Of a stretch of DNA of 64,000 bases, positions 8,959-17,689 are shown in pieces. The DNA is from SZUA-430 sp964547645 (GTDB lineage Bacteria > Pseudomonadota > Alphaproteobacteria > Micropepsales > Micropepsaceae): positions 1 through 64,000 of the forward strand of contig CAZJOM010000012.1 in NCBI GenBank assembly GCA_964547645.1, in the 5' to 3' direction. Within the stretch, counting starts at the first letter, position 1. Each line of letters begins with the position of its first letter. The notes under the pieces are model-generated. The model worked only from the letters and a program-made list of their open reading frames with translations. It was not told where the DNA came from and did not search any database. A program made the translations under genes and the position numbers.

Positions 8959-10218
8959 TCAGTACGTGAACTCCACCGACAACCAAAGCTTGTTGCGATC
9001 GGGCGTGCCCGGAACGCCTTCGTAGTCGGCATATTTCACACCGGCCGTCCAATGATCGCCGAACTTGGCGGCGAGTTCGACATCCACCTCGCTGCCAAGG
9101 TCGGCACCGCCGCGTTCGGCGTCGAAGTCGTGATACGTGATAGCGCCGCTGAGGCCGGTCAGAGGCTCTGCGCCGTCGATCTTCGTCTCGTAACCAAGGG
9201 TGCCGTAGACATCGACGATGCCGTTCGCCGGCGTGACCAGGAACACGTCGGCATAGCCTTGGAATTTGTGCAACGTTGCGAGCGGCGTCTGAAACCTGTC
9301 GGTGCCATTGCCTTCGAGGGACTCGACGCCACCAAGCAGTTTGAACCCCTGCGTGGCTAGGCCGGCCTCCAAGAGCCAGTAGTCGACGTCGTAGTTGCGC
9401 GTATTGTTTGCGTAATCACTCTGCAGCGCGTATTCGGCCGCATAGAGTATGGTGACGTCTTTGTCCCAACCGTGCTTGCCGGCGAAGCGCGCGCCGAACG
9501 TTTGCGTCGACGGAATGGTCGCCTGCGGCGCGTCCTCCAACTCGATGAGGTAGCCGTAGCCGGTCAGTTTACCCCAATCCTTGATGTCGTAAGCAGCGTT
9601 GAACAGGTGCGTGTTGCCTTCGAACGCGCCTTGCGTGCTCTCTTCGCCGAACACACGGTTGACCTGATTCAGGTAGATATAGGTCAACGTGAGGTTTTCG
9701 ATGCTGGTGTTCGTGATGCGCGCGGCGTCGAACGTTTGCTCGTTCTGCCGGAACGCCACCCCGCCGACGAAGCGCTGATTGTCCAGATTGATGCGCTGGC
9801 GCCCCACCGTGATCACCGTTTGCGGCAGGCCGGAGTATTCTAATTGCAGCCGGTTGATCTGAAAGTCCTCGGGATCCGCGACGATGGGAAACGCCGGATT
9901 GTTCGGAACCGTATCGTTGAAGTCGTTGTTGAAATGTACGACGCCTTCACCCTCGATCAGCCCTTGCAGGTCCCACACCTTGCCGGTTTGAAATCCGACG
10001 CGGGCCCGTAACGTGTGCGCGTTCGCATCGTTCGCAATAAGGTCTTGATCGACGTGTTCGTAGCGATATCGCACGTCAGCGAGCAGCTTGCCTTGCTCGA
10101 AATAGTCCGCGAACGTTCCCTCCGCTTTGGCGGCGATGGCACCGATGCTGGAGACGCCAGCGAAGAGAATCGCACTCGGCAACGTCGAGGCAACGAAGAT
10201 TTTTTTCGTCATGCGCAT
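8959..10218 (-). CDS. Alginate-export-like (AlgE family) outer-membrane beta-barrel
   Basis: The product is about 419 aa. After MRMTKK the N-terminus is a hydrophobic signal peptide ending near AIAAKA. The mature part alternates polar and aromatic residues as in an 18-strand barrel, carries the family-typical YRYEHVDQD near the start, and ends in a terminal aromatic residue (SVEFTY). The ATG at 10218 is chosen because an AGGA lies 6 bases upstream; a longer frame to 10251 adds 11 residues before the signal. It probably passes anionic solutes across the outer membrane. It ends up beside the nar regulator, but no shared FNR box was found in its promoter. Confidence 0.8.
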   Translation of the reverse strand: MRMTKKIFVASTLPSAILFAGVSSIGAIAAKAEGTFADYFEQGKLLADVRYRYEHVDQDLIANDANAHTLRARVGFQTGKVWDLQGLIEGEGVVHFNNDFNDTVPNNPAFPIVADPEDFQINRLQLEYSGLPQTVITVGRQRINLDNQRFVGGVAFRQNEQTFDAARITNTSIENLTLTYIYLNQVNRVFGEESTQGAFEGNTHLFNAAYDIKDWGKLTGYGYLIELEDAPQATIPSTQTFGARFAGKHGWDKDVTILYAAEYALQSDYANNTRNYDVDYWLLEAGLATQGFKLLGGVESLEGNGTDRFQTPLATLHKFQGYADVFLVTPANGIVDVYGTLGYETKIDGAEPLTGLSGAITYHDFDAERGGADLGSEVDVELAAKFGDHWTAGVKYADYEGVPGTPDRNKLWLSVEFTY

Positions 10219-10327
10219 GAGAGATCCTAGATCGGCAAGGTTGTTCTGCATGTTGTCGCCTTGTGTTCAACCAATCGTTAAGTGCAAGTGTTTCGTTCAC
10301 TCTCGCTTGATGCGAATTTCGAGACGG

Positions 10328-11026
10328 TCAAGCATCGGCTTGATCGTGTGCAACGGCAGGACTCGTCAAGGCGGCCAGCCGTTCAAGGGACGCGATGCGG
10401 ATCGTGTCCCCTTCCGTTTCGACGCCGTAGTCGCGCAACTTCTTGAGCGTGCGCGACAATGTCTCAGGTTTGATGCCCAGGCGGGTGGCGACTTCCTTTT
10501 TCATTCCCGGGAGAACGAGCGTTGCCGGTCCCTTCGTCTTTGCCGCTTGCGCGATTAGAAAATGGGCGAGCCGTTCGGCAGCCCCCTGCGTCTTGATTTC
10601 CTTGATCTGACGGATCAATCCGCGCCAATGCCGCGACAGAACGCGGGCACATTGCGCCGCGAGCGCGACATCTTCATCGATCAGCTGTCGCAGCTTTCCG
10701 GCCGGGATCAACAGTGCCTGGCCGTCCGACGTGGCGCGCGCGCTTACCAGATAGGGCAAACCGAGCAGAGCGGCCGGAAGCAACACGCTTTCGCCGGGGC
10801 CGAAGAACTCAATGACGGCCTCTTGCCCGTCGACGCCGCCGACAAGAACGATTCCGCCCTCGACAAAGGAGTAGATGAAATCTGGTTCTTCGCCTTCGCG
10901 AAAAAGATAGCCGTGGTTTGAAAACCGCTGCAGTCCCGCAACCTCTGCAAGCCGCGCGAGACTTGCCTCCGGCAATGGCGCGAAGAGGCCGATCTTCTTC
11001 AGATAGGACAGCCGCGGGTGGCTCAT
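10328..11026 (-). CDS. Crp/Fnr-family regulator of the nitrate-respiration locus (Dnr/NnrR-like)
   Basis: The product is 232 aa from an ATG at 11026 with GGAGG 5 bases upstream. The N-terminal ~120 residues are a cyclic-nucleotide-fold domain (LFREGEEPDFIYSFVEGGI) and the C-terminal part is a winged helix (KKEVATRLGIKPETLSRTLKKL). The recognition helix ETLSRTLKKL resembles FNR/DNR proteins that read TTGAT-N4-ATCAA. The N-terminal Fe-S cysteines of true FNR are absent, and only one Cys is seen, so a haem/NO-sensing or redox-insensitive Dnr-like role is more likely. It diverges from narK, with two matching boxes between them. Confidence 0.88.
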   Translation of the reverse strand: MSHPRLSYLKKIGLFAPLPEASLARLAEVAGLQRFSNHGYLFREGEEPDFIYSFVEGGIVLVGGVDGQEAVIEFFGPGESVLLPAALLGLPYLVSARATSDGQALLIPAGKLRQLIDEDVALAAQCARVLSRHWRGLIRQIKEIKTQGAAERLAHFLIAQAAKTKGPATLVLPGMKKEVATRLGIKPETLSRTLKKLRDYGVETEGDTIRIASLERLAALTSPAVAHDQADA

Positions 11027-11038
11027 GGAGCCTCCGAC

Positions 11039-11052
11039 TTGATCTCGGTCAA
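11039..11052. promoter_or_regulatory. FNR/NNR-type box 1 (TTGATCTCGGTCAA)
   Basis: The site matches the TTGAT-N4-(A/G)TCAA consensus. It lies only 12 bases before the start codon of the Crp/Fnr gene, which suits autorepression better than activation of that gene. Confidence 0.6.
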
Positions 11053-11112
11053 GCAAAGACCAAGGTACGATGATGATTTTTGCACCGTAGCTGCTTTCCG
11101 TCGCGCCTCACC

Positions 11113-11126
11113 TTGATCTCGATCAA
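11113..11126. promoter_or_regulatory. FNR/NNR-type box 2 (TTGATCTCGATCAA)
   Basis: This is an exact palindrome of the FNR/DNR consensus. Its centre is 66 bases before the chosen narK start. At the usual -41.5 activator position, transcription would begin near 11161, leaving a leader of about 25 bases. It is the probable anaerobic/nitrogen-oxide switch of the nar operon. Confidence 0.75.
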
Positions 11127-11185
11127 AGCCAGTGACGGTTGGTAGGGACACTCTCGCGCCGGAAATCAAAATTGCGGGGCGCGCT

Positions 11186-13939
11186 ATGAACACCACCACC
11201 GTTTCGTCCACCGCTCAGACCCAAGCACTTTCACTCTCTACGCTTTCCTTCACGATCTGCTTTGCGGTTTGGACGATTTTCTCGATTATCGGCGTTCAGA
11301 TTAAGCAAGATCTTGGGCTGAGCGAAACGCAGTTCGGCCTGCTCGTCGGCACGCCGATCCTGACCGGCTCGTTGATCCGGCTCGCCCTCGGCATTTGGAC
11401 CGATCAATACGGTGGGCGGCTCGTCTTGAGCCTCGTCATGATCAGTGCCGCCGTCGCGACCGCGCTTCTGACCTTTGCCTACGACTATCCGACCTATCTG
11501 CTCGCAGCTCTCGGCGTCGGCATCGCGGGCGGCGCTTTCTCGGTCGGCGTCGCCTACGTCTCGCGCTTCTTCCCGAAGGAGCGCCAAGGCACGGCGCTCG
11601 GCATTTTTGGCGCGGGCAATATCGGCTCGGCAGTCACCAAGCTCGCCGCGCCGACGATCATGGTGACCTACGGCTGGCACACGGTTGCGCTGATCTGGGC
11701 CGCAGCGATCGGCTGCATGGGCGTTCTCTTCTTCTTGCTCGCCGGCGACGATCCCGACCTTGCCGCGCGGCGTCAAGAAAATCGCCCGCCGGTCAGCTTC
11801 TGGTCGCAGCTTGAGCCGTTGAAGAACATCCAGGTATGGCGGTTCTCGCTCTACTACTTCTTCGTCTTCGGCGCATTCGTGGCGCTGGCGCTGTGGCTAC
11901 CCCGCTACCTTGTCGGCGTCTATAGCCTCGACATCCAGACCGCGGGCCTACTCGCCGCCGCATACTCGATCCCCGGATCGTTGTTCCGGATCTACGGAGG
12001 CGTGCTCTCCGATCGCTACGGCGCGCGCACCGTGATGTATTGGACGTTCATCGTCTCGGTTGTCGCTCTGTTTGTCCTTTCGTATCCGCCCACAACGTAC
12101 ACGGTCGATGGCATCAGTGGGCAGATCACCTTCCGAATGGCAACGGGCCTAACGGCCTTCACCGTGATCGTGTTTGTCCTAGGCTTCTTCATGAGCCTGG
12201 GCAAAGCCGCGGTCTACAAGCACATTCCCGTCTACTACCCGAACAATGTCGGCTCCGTGGGCGGTCTTGTTGGCATGATCGGTGGGTTAGGGGGATTCAT
12301 CCTGCCGATTCTGTTCGGCGTGATGAACGACCTGACCGGCATCTGGCAGAGCTGCTTCATGCTGCTCTTCGGCCTCACCGCGATCGCGCTCGTGTGGATG
12401 CATCTTGCGATCCGGCAGATGGAACACGAAGCGGCCGGCGACGTTCTGTCGAAGCTGCCGCAACTGCCTGAGATGCAGCCGATCCACAAGCCGCAGCATG
12501 AAAAAGCGCTCGCCTCCCACACCCTGACCGACTGGCGGCCTGAGGATAGGACCTTCTGGCAGTACACCGGCAAGCCGATCGCGAACCGCAATCTATGGAT
12601 ATCGATCCCCGCACTGCTGCTATCGTTCGCGGTGTGGATGGTGTGGTCGATTGTGGTGGCGAAACTGCCGGCGGTGGGTTTCGACTACACGACCGATCAA
12701 CTGTTTTGGCTCGCGGCGCTGCCGGGGCTCTCAGGTGCCACGCTACGCATCTTCTACTCTTTCATGGTACCGGTCTTTGGCGGCAGGCTCTGGACCACGA
12801 TCGCGACCTGGTCGTTGATCATACCGGCCCTCGGTATCGGCTACGCCGTGCAGGATTCGAACACGCCCTATGCCGTGTTCTTGGGGCTAGCGCTGCTCTG
12901 CGGCTTCGGTGGCGGTAACTTCGCCTCCTCGATGTCCAACATCTCGTTCTTCTTCCCGAAGGCGGAAAAGGGCAACGCCCTGGCGCTCAACGCCGGACTC
13001 GGCAATCTCGGCGTCAGCGTAATGCAGTTCGTCGTACCGATCATCATCACGACGGGCGTGTTCGGCTGGCTCGGCGGCGATCCGCAAGCCGCGACGGTCG
13101 ACGGCACCGAGACTCAACTCTGGCTGCAGAACGCGGGCTTCGTTTGGGTACCGTTCATCGTTGCTTCTGCGTTCGCAGCTTGGTTCGGCATGAACGATAT
13201 CGCCTCAGCCAGAGCCTCGTTTGCCGAGCAATCGGTGATCTTCCAGCGCAAGCACAATTGGATCATGTGCTGGCTCTACACCGGGACGTTCGGCTCGTTC
13301 ATCGGCTATTCCGCGGGCTTCCCGTTGCTGTCGAAGTTGTTGTTCCCGGACGTGAACGCGTTGAAATACGCGTTCTTGGGCCCGCTTGTCGGCGCACTCT
13401 CGCGTTCGATGACGGGATGGGTGTCCGACAAGTTCGGTGGCGGGCGCGTGACGCTCTGGGTGTTCGCAGGCCTCATCGCGGGCGTGGCCGCCGTTCTCTT
13501 CTTCGTTGGCATCAAGGATCAGCCCGGCGCCTTTTGGGGTTTCTTCGGCAGCTTCCTTTTCCTGTTCTTCGTGACCGGCGTGGGCAACGCGTCGACCTTC
13601 CAGATGATCCCCGCGATCATGCGCCAGGAAATGGTGCGGTTGATGCCGAACGCCGACGCCGACGCGCGCGTGCGCCAGGGCGATAAGGAATCCGCCGCGA
13701 TCATCGGCTTCACCTCCGCGATCGCTGCCTACGGCGCATTCTTCATTCCCAAGGCTTACGGCTCGTCGATCGCGATGACCGGCGGACCGGAAGCGGCGCT
13801 CTGGGCGTTTCTTGCCTTCTACGTCTCCTGCCTCGTCATGACTTGGCAGGTATATACCCGCAAAGGCGGCCTGCTGTTCGACGTCGAACGCGGCGGTGGC
13901 TCAACCAGCGGACCCAGCATGAAACCAGCAACCGCTTGA
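11186..13939 (+). CDS. narK: NarK1-NarK2 fused nitrate/nitrite transporter
   Basis: The product is about 917 aa, roughly twice the length of an MFS protein. It comprises two complete 12-helix NarK domains (about 20-430 and 475-900) joined by a hydrophilic linker. The first has IWTDQYGGRLV and a GNIGSAV motif; the second has GGGNFASSMSNISFFFP and GNLGVSVMQF, the nitrate signatures of NarK/NasA carriers. Known fused NarK proteins combine a proton-linked nitrate importer with a nitrate/nitrite exchanger. The ATG at 11186 is chosen over a frame open to 11132 because the upstream start would leave only 5 bases after the FNR box. It is the first gene of the nar operon, 9 bases before narG. Confidence 0.93.
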   Translation: MNTTTVSSTAQTQALSLSTLSFTICFAVWTIFSIIGVQIKQDLGLSETQFGLLVGTPILTGSLIRLALGIWTDQYGGRLVLSLVMISAAVATALLTFAYDYPTYLLAALGVGIAGGAFSVGVAYVSRFFPKERQGTALGIFGAGNIGSAVTKLAAPTIMVTYGWHTVALIWAAAIGCMGVLFFLLAGDDPDLAARRQENRPPVSFWSQLEPLKNIQVWRFSLYYFFVFGAFVALALWLPRYLVGVYSLDIQTAGLLAAAYSIPGSLFRIYGGVLSDRYGARTVMYWTFIVSVVALFVLSYPPTTYTVDGISGQITFRMATGLTAFTVIVFVLGFFMSLGKAAVYKHIPVYYPNNVGSVGGLVGMIGGLGGFILPILFGVMNDLTGIWQSCFMLLFGLTAIALVWMHLAIRQMEHEAAGDVLSKLPQLPEMQPIHKPQHEKALASHTLTDWRPEDRTFWQYTGKPIANRNLWISIPALLLSFAVWMVWSIVVAKLPAVGFDYTTDQLFWLAALPGLSGATLRIFYSFMVPVFGGRLWTTIATWSLIIPALGIGYAVQDSNTPYAVFLGLALLCGFGGGNFASSMSNISFFFPKAEKGNALALNAGLGNLGVSVMQFVVPIIITTGVFGWLGGDPQAATVDGTETQLWLQNAGFVWVPFIVASAFAAWFGMNDIASARASFAEQSVIFQRKHNWIMCWLYTGTFGSFIGYSAGFPLLSKLLFPDVNALKYAFLGPLVGALSRSMTGWVSDKFGGGRVTLWVFAGLIAGVAAVLFFVGIKDQPGAFWGFFGSFLFLFFVTGVGNASTFQMIPAIMRQEMVRLMPNADADARVRQGDKESAAIIGFTSAIAAYGAFFIPKAYGSSIAMTGGPEAALWAFLAFYVSCLVMTWQVYTRKGGLLFDVERGGGSTSGPSMKPATA

Positions 13940-13948
13940 GGCGACATC

Positions 13949-16900
13949 ATGAGCCACTTTCTCGACCGCCTGATGTTCTTCAAGAAGGACGTGGGCACAT
14001 TCTCGGACGGCCACGGGCTCGTCACCAGCGAGGACCGCACGTGGGAAGATGCCTACCGCAACCGCTGGAGTCACGACAAAGTCGTGCGCTCCACGCATGG
14101 CGCCAACTGCACGGGATCGTGCTCATGGAAGATCTACGTCAAAGGTGGCATCGTCACATGGGAGACACAGCAGACAGACTACCCTCGTACGCGCCCCGAT
14201 CTGCCCGATCATGAGCCGCGCGGCTGTCAAAGGGGCGCGAGCGCCAGCTGGTACCTCTACAGCGGCAACCGCATCAAGTATCCGCTGATCCGCAAGCGCC
14301 TGTTGAAGCAGTGGCGCCAAGCACGCACGACGAAGACGCCGGTCGAAGCCTGGACATCCATTGTCGAAGACAAGTCGAAGCTGACAGATTTTCGTCAAAT
14401 GCGGGGCAAGGGCGGCTTCGTGCGCGCGTCGTGGGACGACGTCAACGAAATTGTTGCAGCCTCCAACATCTATACGGCCAAGACATACGGCCCCGATCGC
14501 ATCATCGGGTTCTCGCCGATTCCGGCAATGTCGATGGTCTCCTACGCGGCCGGGTCGCGCTACCTCTCGCTTCTCGGCGGAACGTGCATGTCGTTCTACG
14601 ACTGGTATTGCGATCTGCCGGCTTCATCGCCGCAGACTTGGGGCGAACAGACCGACGTCCCCGAAAGCGCGGACTGGTACAACTCGGGCTTCCTAATCCT
14701 CTGGGGCTCGAACGTGCCGCAGACGCGTTCGCCCGACGCCCACTTCTATGCCGAGGGTCGTTATAAGGGCATCAAGAGCGTCGTCATCTCGCCGGACTAC
14801 AGCGAAGCGTCGAAGTTTTCCGATCTCTGGCTCTCGGTGAAGCAAGGCACGGACTCGGCGCTCACCATGGCGTTCGGTCACGTCATTCTGAGCGAGTTCC
14901 ACGTCAAAAAGCAGGATCCGTACTTCCTCGACTACGCGCGCAAGTACACGGACTTCCCGCTGCTCGTTCGACTGAAAAAAGTGAACGGCAATTGGGTGCC
15001 CGAACGTTTCGTGCGCACGAGCGATTTCGCTGACAAGCTGGGCGAGACAAACAATGCCGAATGGAAGACCGTTGCCTACGACGAAGCGTCGGGCGCTATC
15101 GTGGCGCCGCTCGGATCGATCGGGTTCCGTTGGGGCGAGCAAGGCAAGTGGAATCTGGAGGAAAAGGCCGCAAACGGCGCGGCAACGAAACTACGTCTGA
15201 CGCTCAAGGATCAACACGACGAAATTGCCGGCGTTGCGTTCCCATACTTTGGCGGCCAAGCGACCGAGCACTTCACGAAGACGCATCACGACGACGTGTT
15301 GGTCAAGAACGTACCGGTGAAGAAGTTGAGGCTCGCCGACGGCGAGGTGATGGTCGCGACCGTCTACGACCTCTTCCTTGCGAACTACGGCGTCGACCGC
15401 GGCTTCGGCGGCGCGAACGTCGCGAAGTCGTACGACGACGACGTACCATACACGCCGCTGTGGGCGGAGCGCGTGACCGGCGTGCGGCGCAAGGACATCA
15501 TTCTGACCGCGCGCGAATTCGCCGACAACGCGTCGAAGACCAATGGCAAGTCGATGGTGATCCTGGGCGCTGGGATCAACCACTGGTACCACATGGACAT
15601 GATCTATCGCGGCATCATCGCGATGCTGACGATGTGCGGTTGCGTCGGCCAGTCCGGCGGCGGCTGGGCGCATTATGTTGGGCAAGAAAAGTTGCGCCCC
15701 CAACCAGGATGGACGGCTCTGGCCTTCGCGCTCGATTGGGCCCGTCCGCCACGGCAGATGAACTCGACGAGCTTTTTCTACGCGCACACCGATCAGTGGC
15801 GCTATGAGAAACTAAAGGTCTCCGAAATCCTCTCGCCGACCGCCGAACCAGGCGATTGGGATTGCAGTTTGATCGATTTCAACGTCCGCTCGGAACGAAT
15901 GGGCTGGCTGCCCTCCGCGCCGCAGCTGAAGACAAACCCGCTGACCATTGCCGCTTCAGCGGACAAGGCCGGAAAGCAAGTGCCGCAGTACGTTGCGGAA
16001 AGCTTGAAATCCGGAACGCTGCAAATGTCTTGCGAGGACCCGGACGATCCGAAGAATTTTCCGCGCAATCTATTCGTTTGGCGCTCGAACCTGTTGGGCT
16101 CAAGCGGCAAGGGGCATGAGTATTTCCTCAAGCACCTGATCGGCACGACACACGGCGTTCAGGGCAAGGACTTGGGCGATACGGGCGAGCAGCGCCCGCG
16201 CGAGGTGGCGTGGCATGACGAAGCGCCGGAAGGAAAGCTCGACCTGCTAGTGACGATCGACTTCCGCATGTCGTCAACCTGCATGTATTCGGACATCGTT
16301 CTGCCGACCGCAACTTGGTACGAGAAGAACGACCTCAACACCTCCGACATGCACCCGTTTATTCATCCACTGACAAAGGCGGTGGACCCGTTGTGGGAGT
16401 GCCGGAGCGACTGGGACATCTTCAAAGGCTTCGCCAGGAAATTCTCCGAACTCGCACCGGGGCATCTGGGTGTCGAGAAGGATACGGTGCTCGTGCCGCT
16501 GCAGCACGACACGCCGGCCGAACTCGGCCAACCGTTCGAACCCAAGGAATGGAGGAAGGGCGAATGCGAGCCCATCCCGGGCAAGACGATGCCGGCCGTC
16601 GTTGTCGTCGAACGCGACTATCCCAATGTGTATAAGCGCTTCACCGCTCTCGGTCCGCTGATGGAGAAGATCGGTAACGGCGGCAAAGGCATCTCCTGGA
16701 ACACCACCCATGAAGTCGAGTTTCTGAGGAAGCTGAACGGCGTCGTCACCGACGAAGGTGCCACCAAAGGTATGCCGCGCATCGAAAGCGACATCGACGC
16801 CTCCGAAGTAATCCTGACGCTGGCACCGGAGACAAACGGCGAGGTTGCGGTGAAATCGTGGGACGCGTTGTCGAAGGCAACCGGCCGGGAGCACACGCAT

Positions 16901-17677
16901 CTTGCCCGCGCGCGCCAGGACGACAAGATCCGCTTCCGCGATGTGGTGGCCCAACCGCGTAAGATCATCTCGTCGCCGACGTGGTCCGGCATCGAGTCCG
17001 AAGAAGTGTCCTACAACGCCGGCTACACGAACGTGCACGAACTCATCCCGTGGCGCACGTTGACCGGTCGTCAGCAGCTCTATGTCGACCATCCGTGGAT
17101 GCGCGCCTTCGGCGAGGGCTTCGTGACCTACAAGCCGCCGGTCGACTTGAAGACGGTCAAGCCGCTGCTTGGTCAGAAGGAGAACGGCAACAAGGAAATC
17201 GTGCTGAACTTCATTACCCCGCACCAGAAATGGGGCATTCACTCGACTTACACCGACAACCTTCTGCAGCTCACGCTTTCGCGCGGCGGACCGATCGTGT
17301 GGATCAGCGAGGCGGATGCGAAGGTCGCGGGCATAGAGGACAACGACTGGATCGAACTCTTCAACGCGAACGGCGCGCTATCGGCGCGCGCGGTGGTGAG
17401 CCAACGCGTCAAGTCAGGCATGTGCCTCATGTATCACGCGCAGGAGAAGATCGTGAACGTGCCCGGTTCCGAGACGACGAAGACGCGCGGCATACACAAC
17501 TCCGTCACGCGTGCGATCACCAAGCCGACGCACATGATTGGCGGCTACGCCCAGCTTTCCTACGGCTTCAACTACTACGGCACGGTCGGATCGAACCGCG
17601 ACGAGTTCGTGGTGCTTAGAAAGATGTCGAACGTGGACTGGATGGAAGAGCCGCACGAACTCGCGGCGGCGGAATAG
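13949..17677 (+). CDS. narG: Respiratory nitrate reductase, catalytic alpha subunit
   Basis: The product is 1242 aa, the usual NarG length. It reduces nitrate to nitrite at a Mo-bis-MGD centre on the cytoplasmic face of the membrane. The N-terminus carries the FS0 cluster ligands His50, Cys54, Cys58 and Cys93, the His-for-Cys pattern specific to membrane-bound NarG. A SFYDWYCDLP stretch near residue 215 contains the Asp region that ligates Mo. There is no twin-arginine export signal that would place it in the periplasm. GAGG lies 7 bases before the ATG. Subunits H and I follow in order. Confidence 0.97.
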   Translation: MSHFLDRLMFFKKDVGTFSDGHGLVTSEDRTWEDAYRNRWSHDKVVRSTHGANCTGSCSWKIYVKGGIVTWETQQTDYPRTRPDLPDHEPRGCQRGASASWYLYSGNRIKYPLIRKRLLKQWRQARTTKTPVEAWTSIVEDKSKLTDFRQMRGKGGFVRASWDDVNEIVAASNIYTAKTYGPDRIIGFSPIPAMSMVSYAAGSRYLSLLGGTCMSFYDWYCDLPASSPQTWGEQTDVPESADWYNSGFLILWGSNVPQTRSPDAHFYAEGRYKGIKSVVISPDYSEASKFSDLWLSVKQGTDSALTMAFGHVILSEFHVKKQDPYFLDYARKYTDFPLLVRLKKVNGNWVPERFVRTSDFADKLGETNNAEWKTVAYDEASGAIVAPLGSIGFRWGEQGKWNLEEKAANGAATKLRLTLKDQHDEIAGVAFPYFGGQATEHFTKTHHDDVLVKNVPVKKLRLADGEVMVATVYDLFLANYGVDRGFGGANVAKSYDDDVPYTPLWAERVTGVRRKDIILTAREFADNASKTNGKSMVILGAGINHWYHMDMIYRGIIAMLTMCGCVGQSGGGWAHYVGQEKLRPQPGWTALAFALDWARPPRQMNSTSFFYAHTDQWRYEKLKVSEILSPTAEPGDWDCSLIDFNVRSERMGWLPSAPQLKTNPLTIAASADKAGKQVPQYVAESLKSGTLQMSCEDPDDPKNFPRNLFVWRSNLLGSSGKGHEYFLKHLIGTTHGVQGKDLGDTGEQRPREVAWHDEAPEGKLDLLVTIDFRMSSTCMYSDIVLPTATWYEKNDLNTSDMHPFIHPLTKAVDPLWECRSDWDIFKGFARKFSELAPGHLGVEKDTVLVPLQHDTPAELGQPFEPKEWRKGECEPIPGKTMPAVVVVERDYPNVYKRFTALGPLMEKIGNGGKGISWNTTHEVEFLRKLNGVVTDEGATKGMPRIESDIDASEVILTLAPETNGEVAVKSWDALSKATGREHTHLARARQDDKIRFRDVVAQPRKIISSPTWSGIESEEVSYNAGYTNVHELIPWRTLTGRQQLYVDHPWMRAFGEGFVTYKPPVDLKTVKPLLGQKENGNKEIVLNFITPHQKWGIHSTYTDNLLQLTLSRGGPIVWISEADAKVAGIEDNDWIELFNANGALSARAVVSQRVKSGMCLMYHAQEKIVNVPGSETTKTRGIHNSVTRAITKPTHMIGGYAQLSYGFNYYGTVGSNRDEFVVLRKMSNVDWMEEPHELAAAE

Positions 17678-17689
17678 GAGAGATCACCC

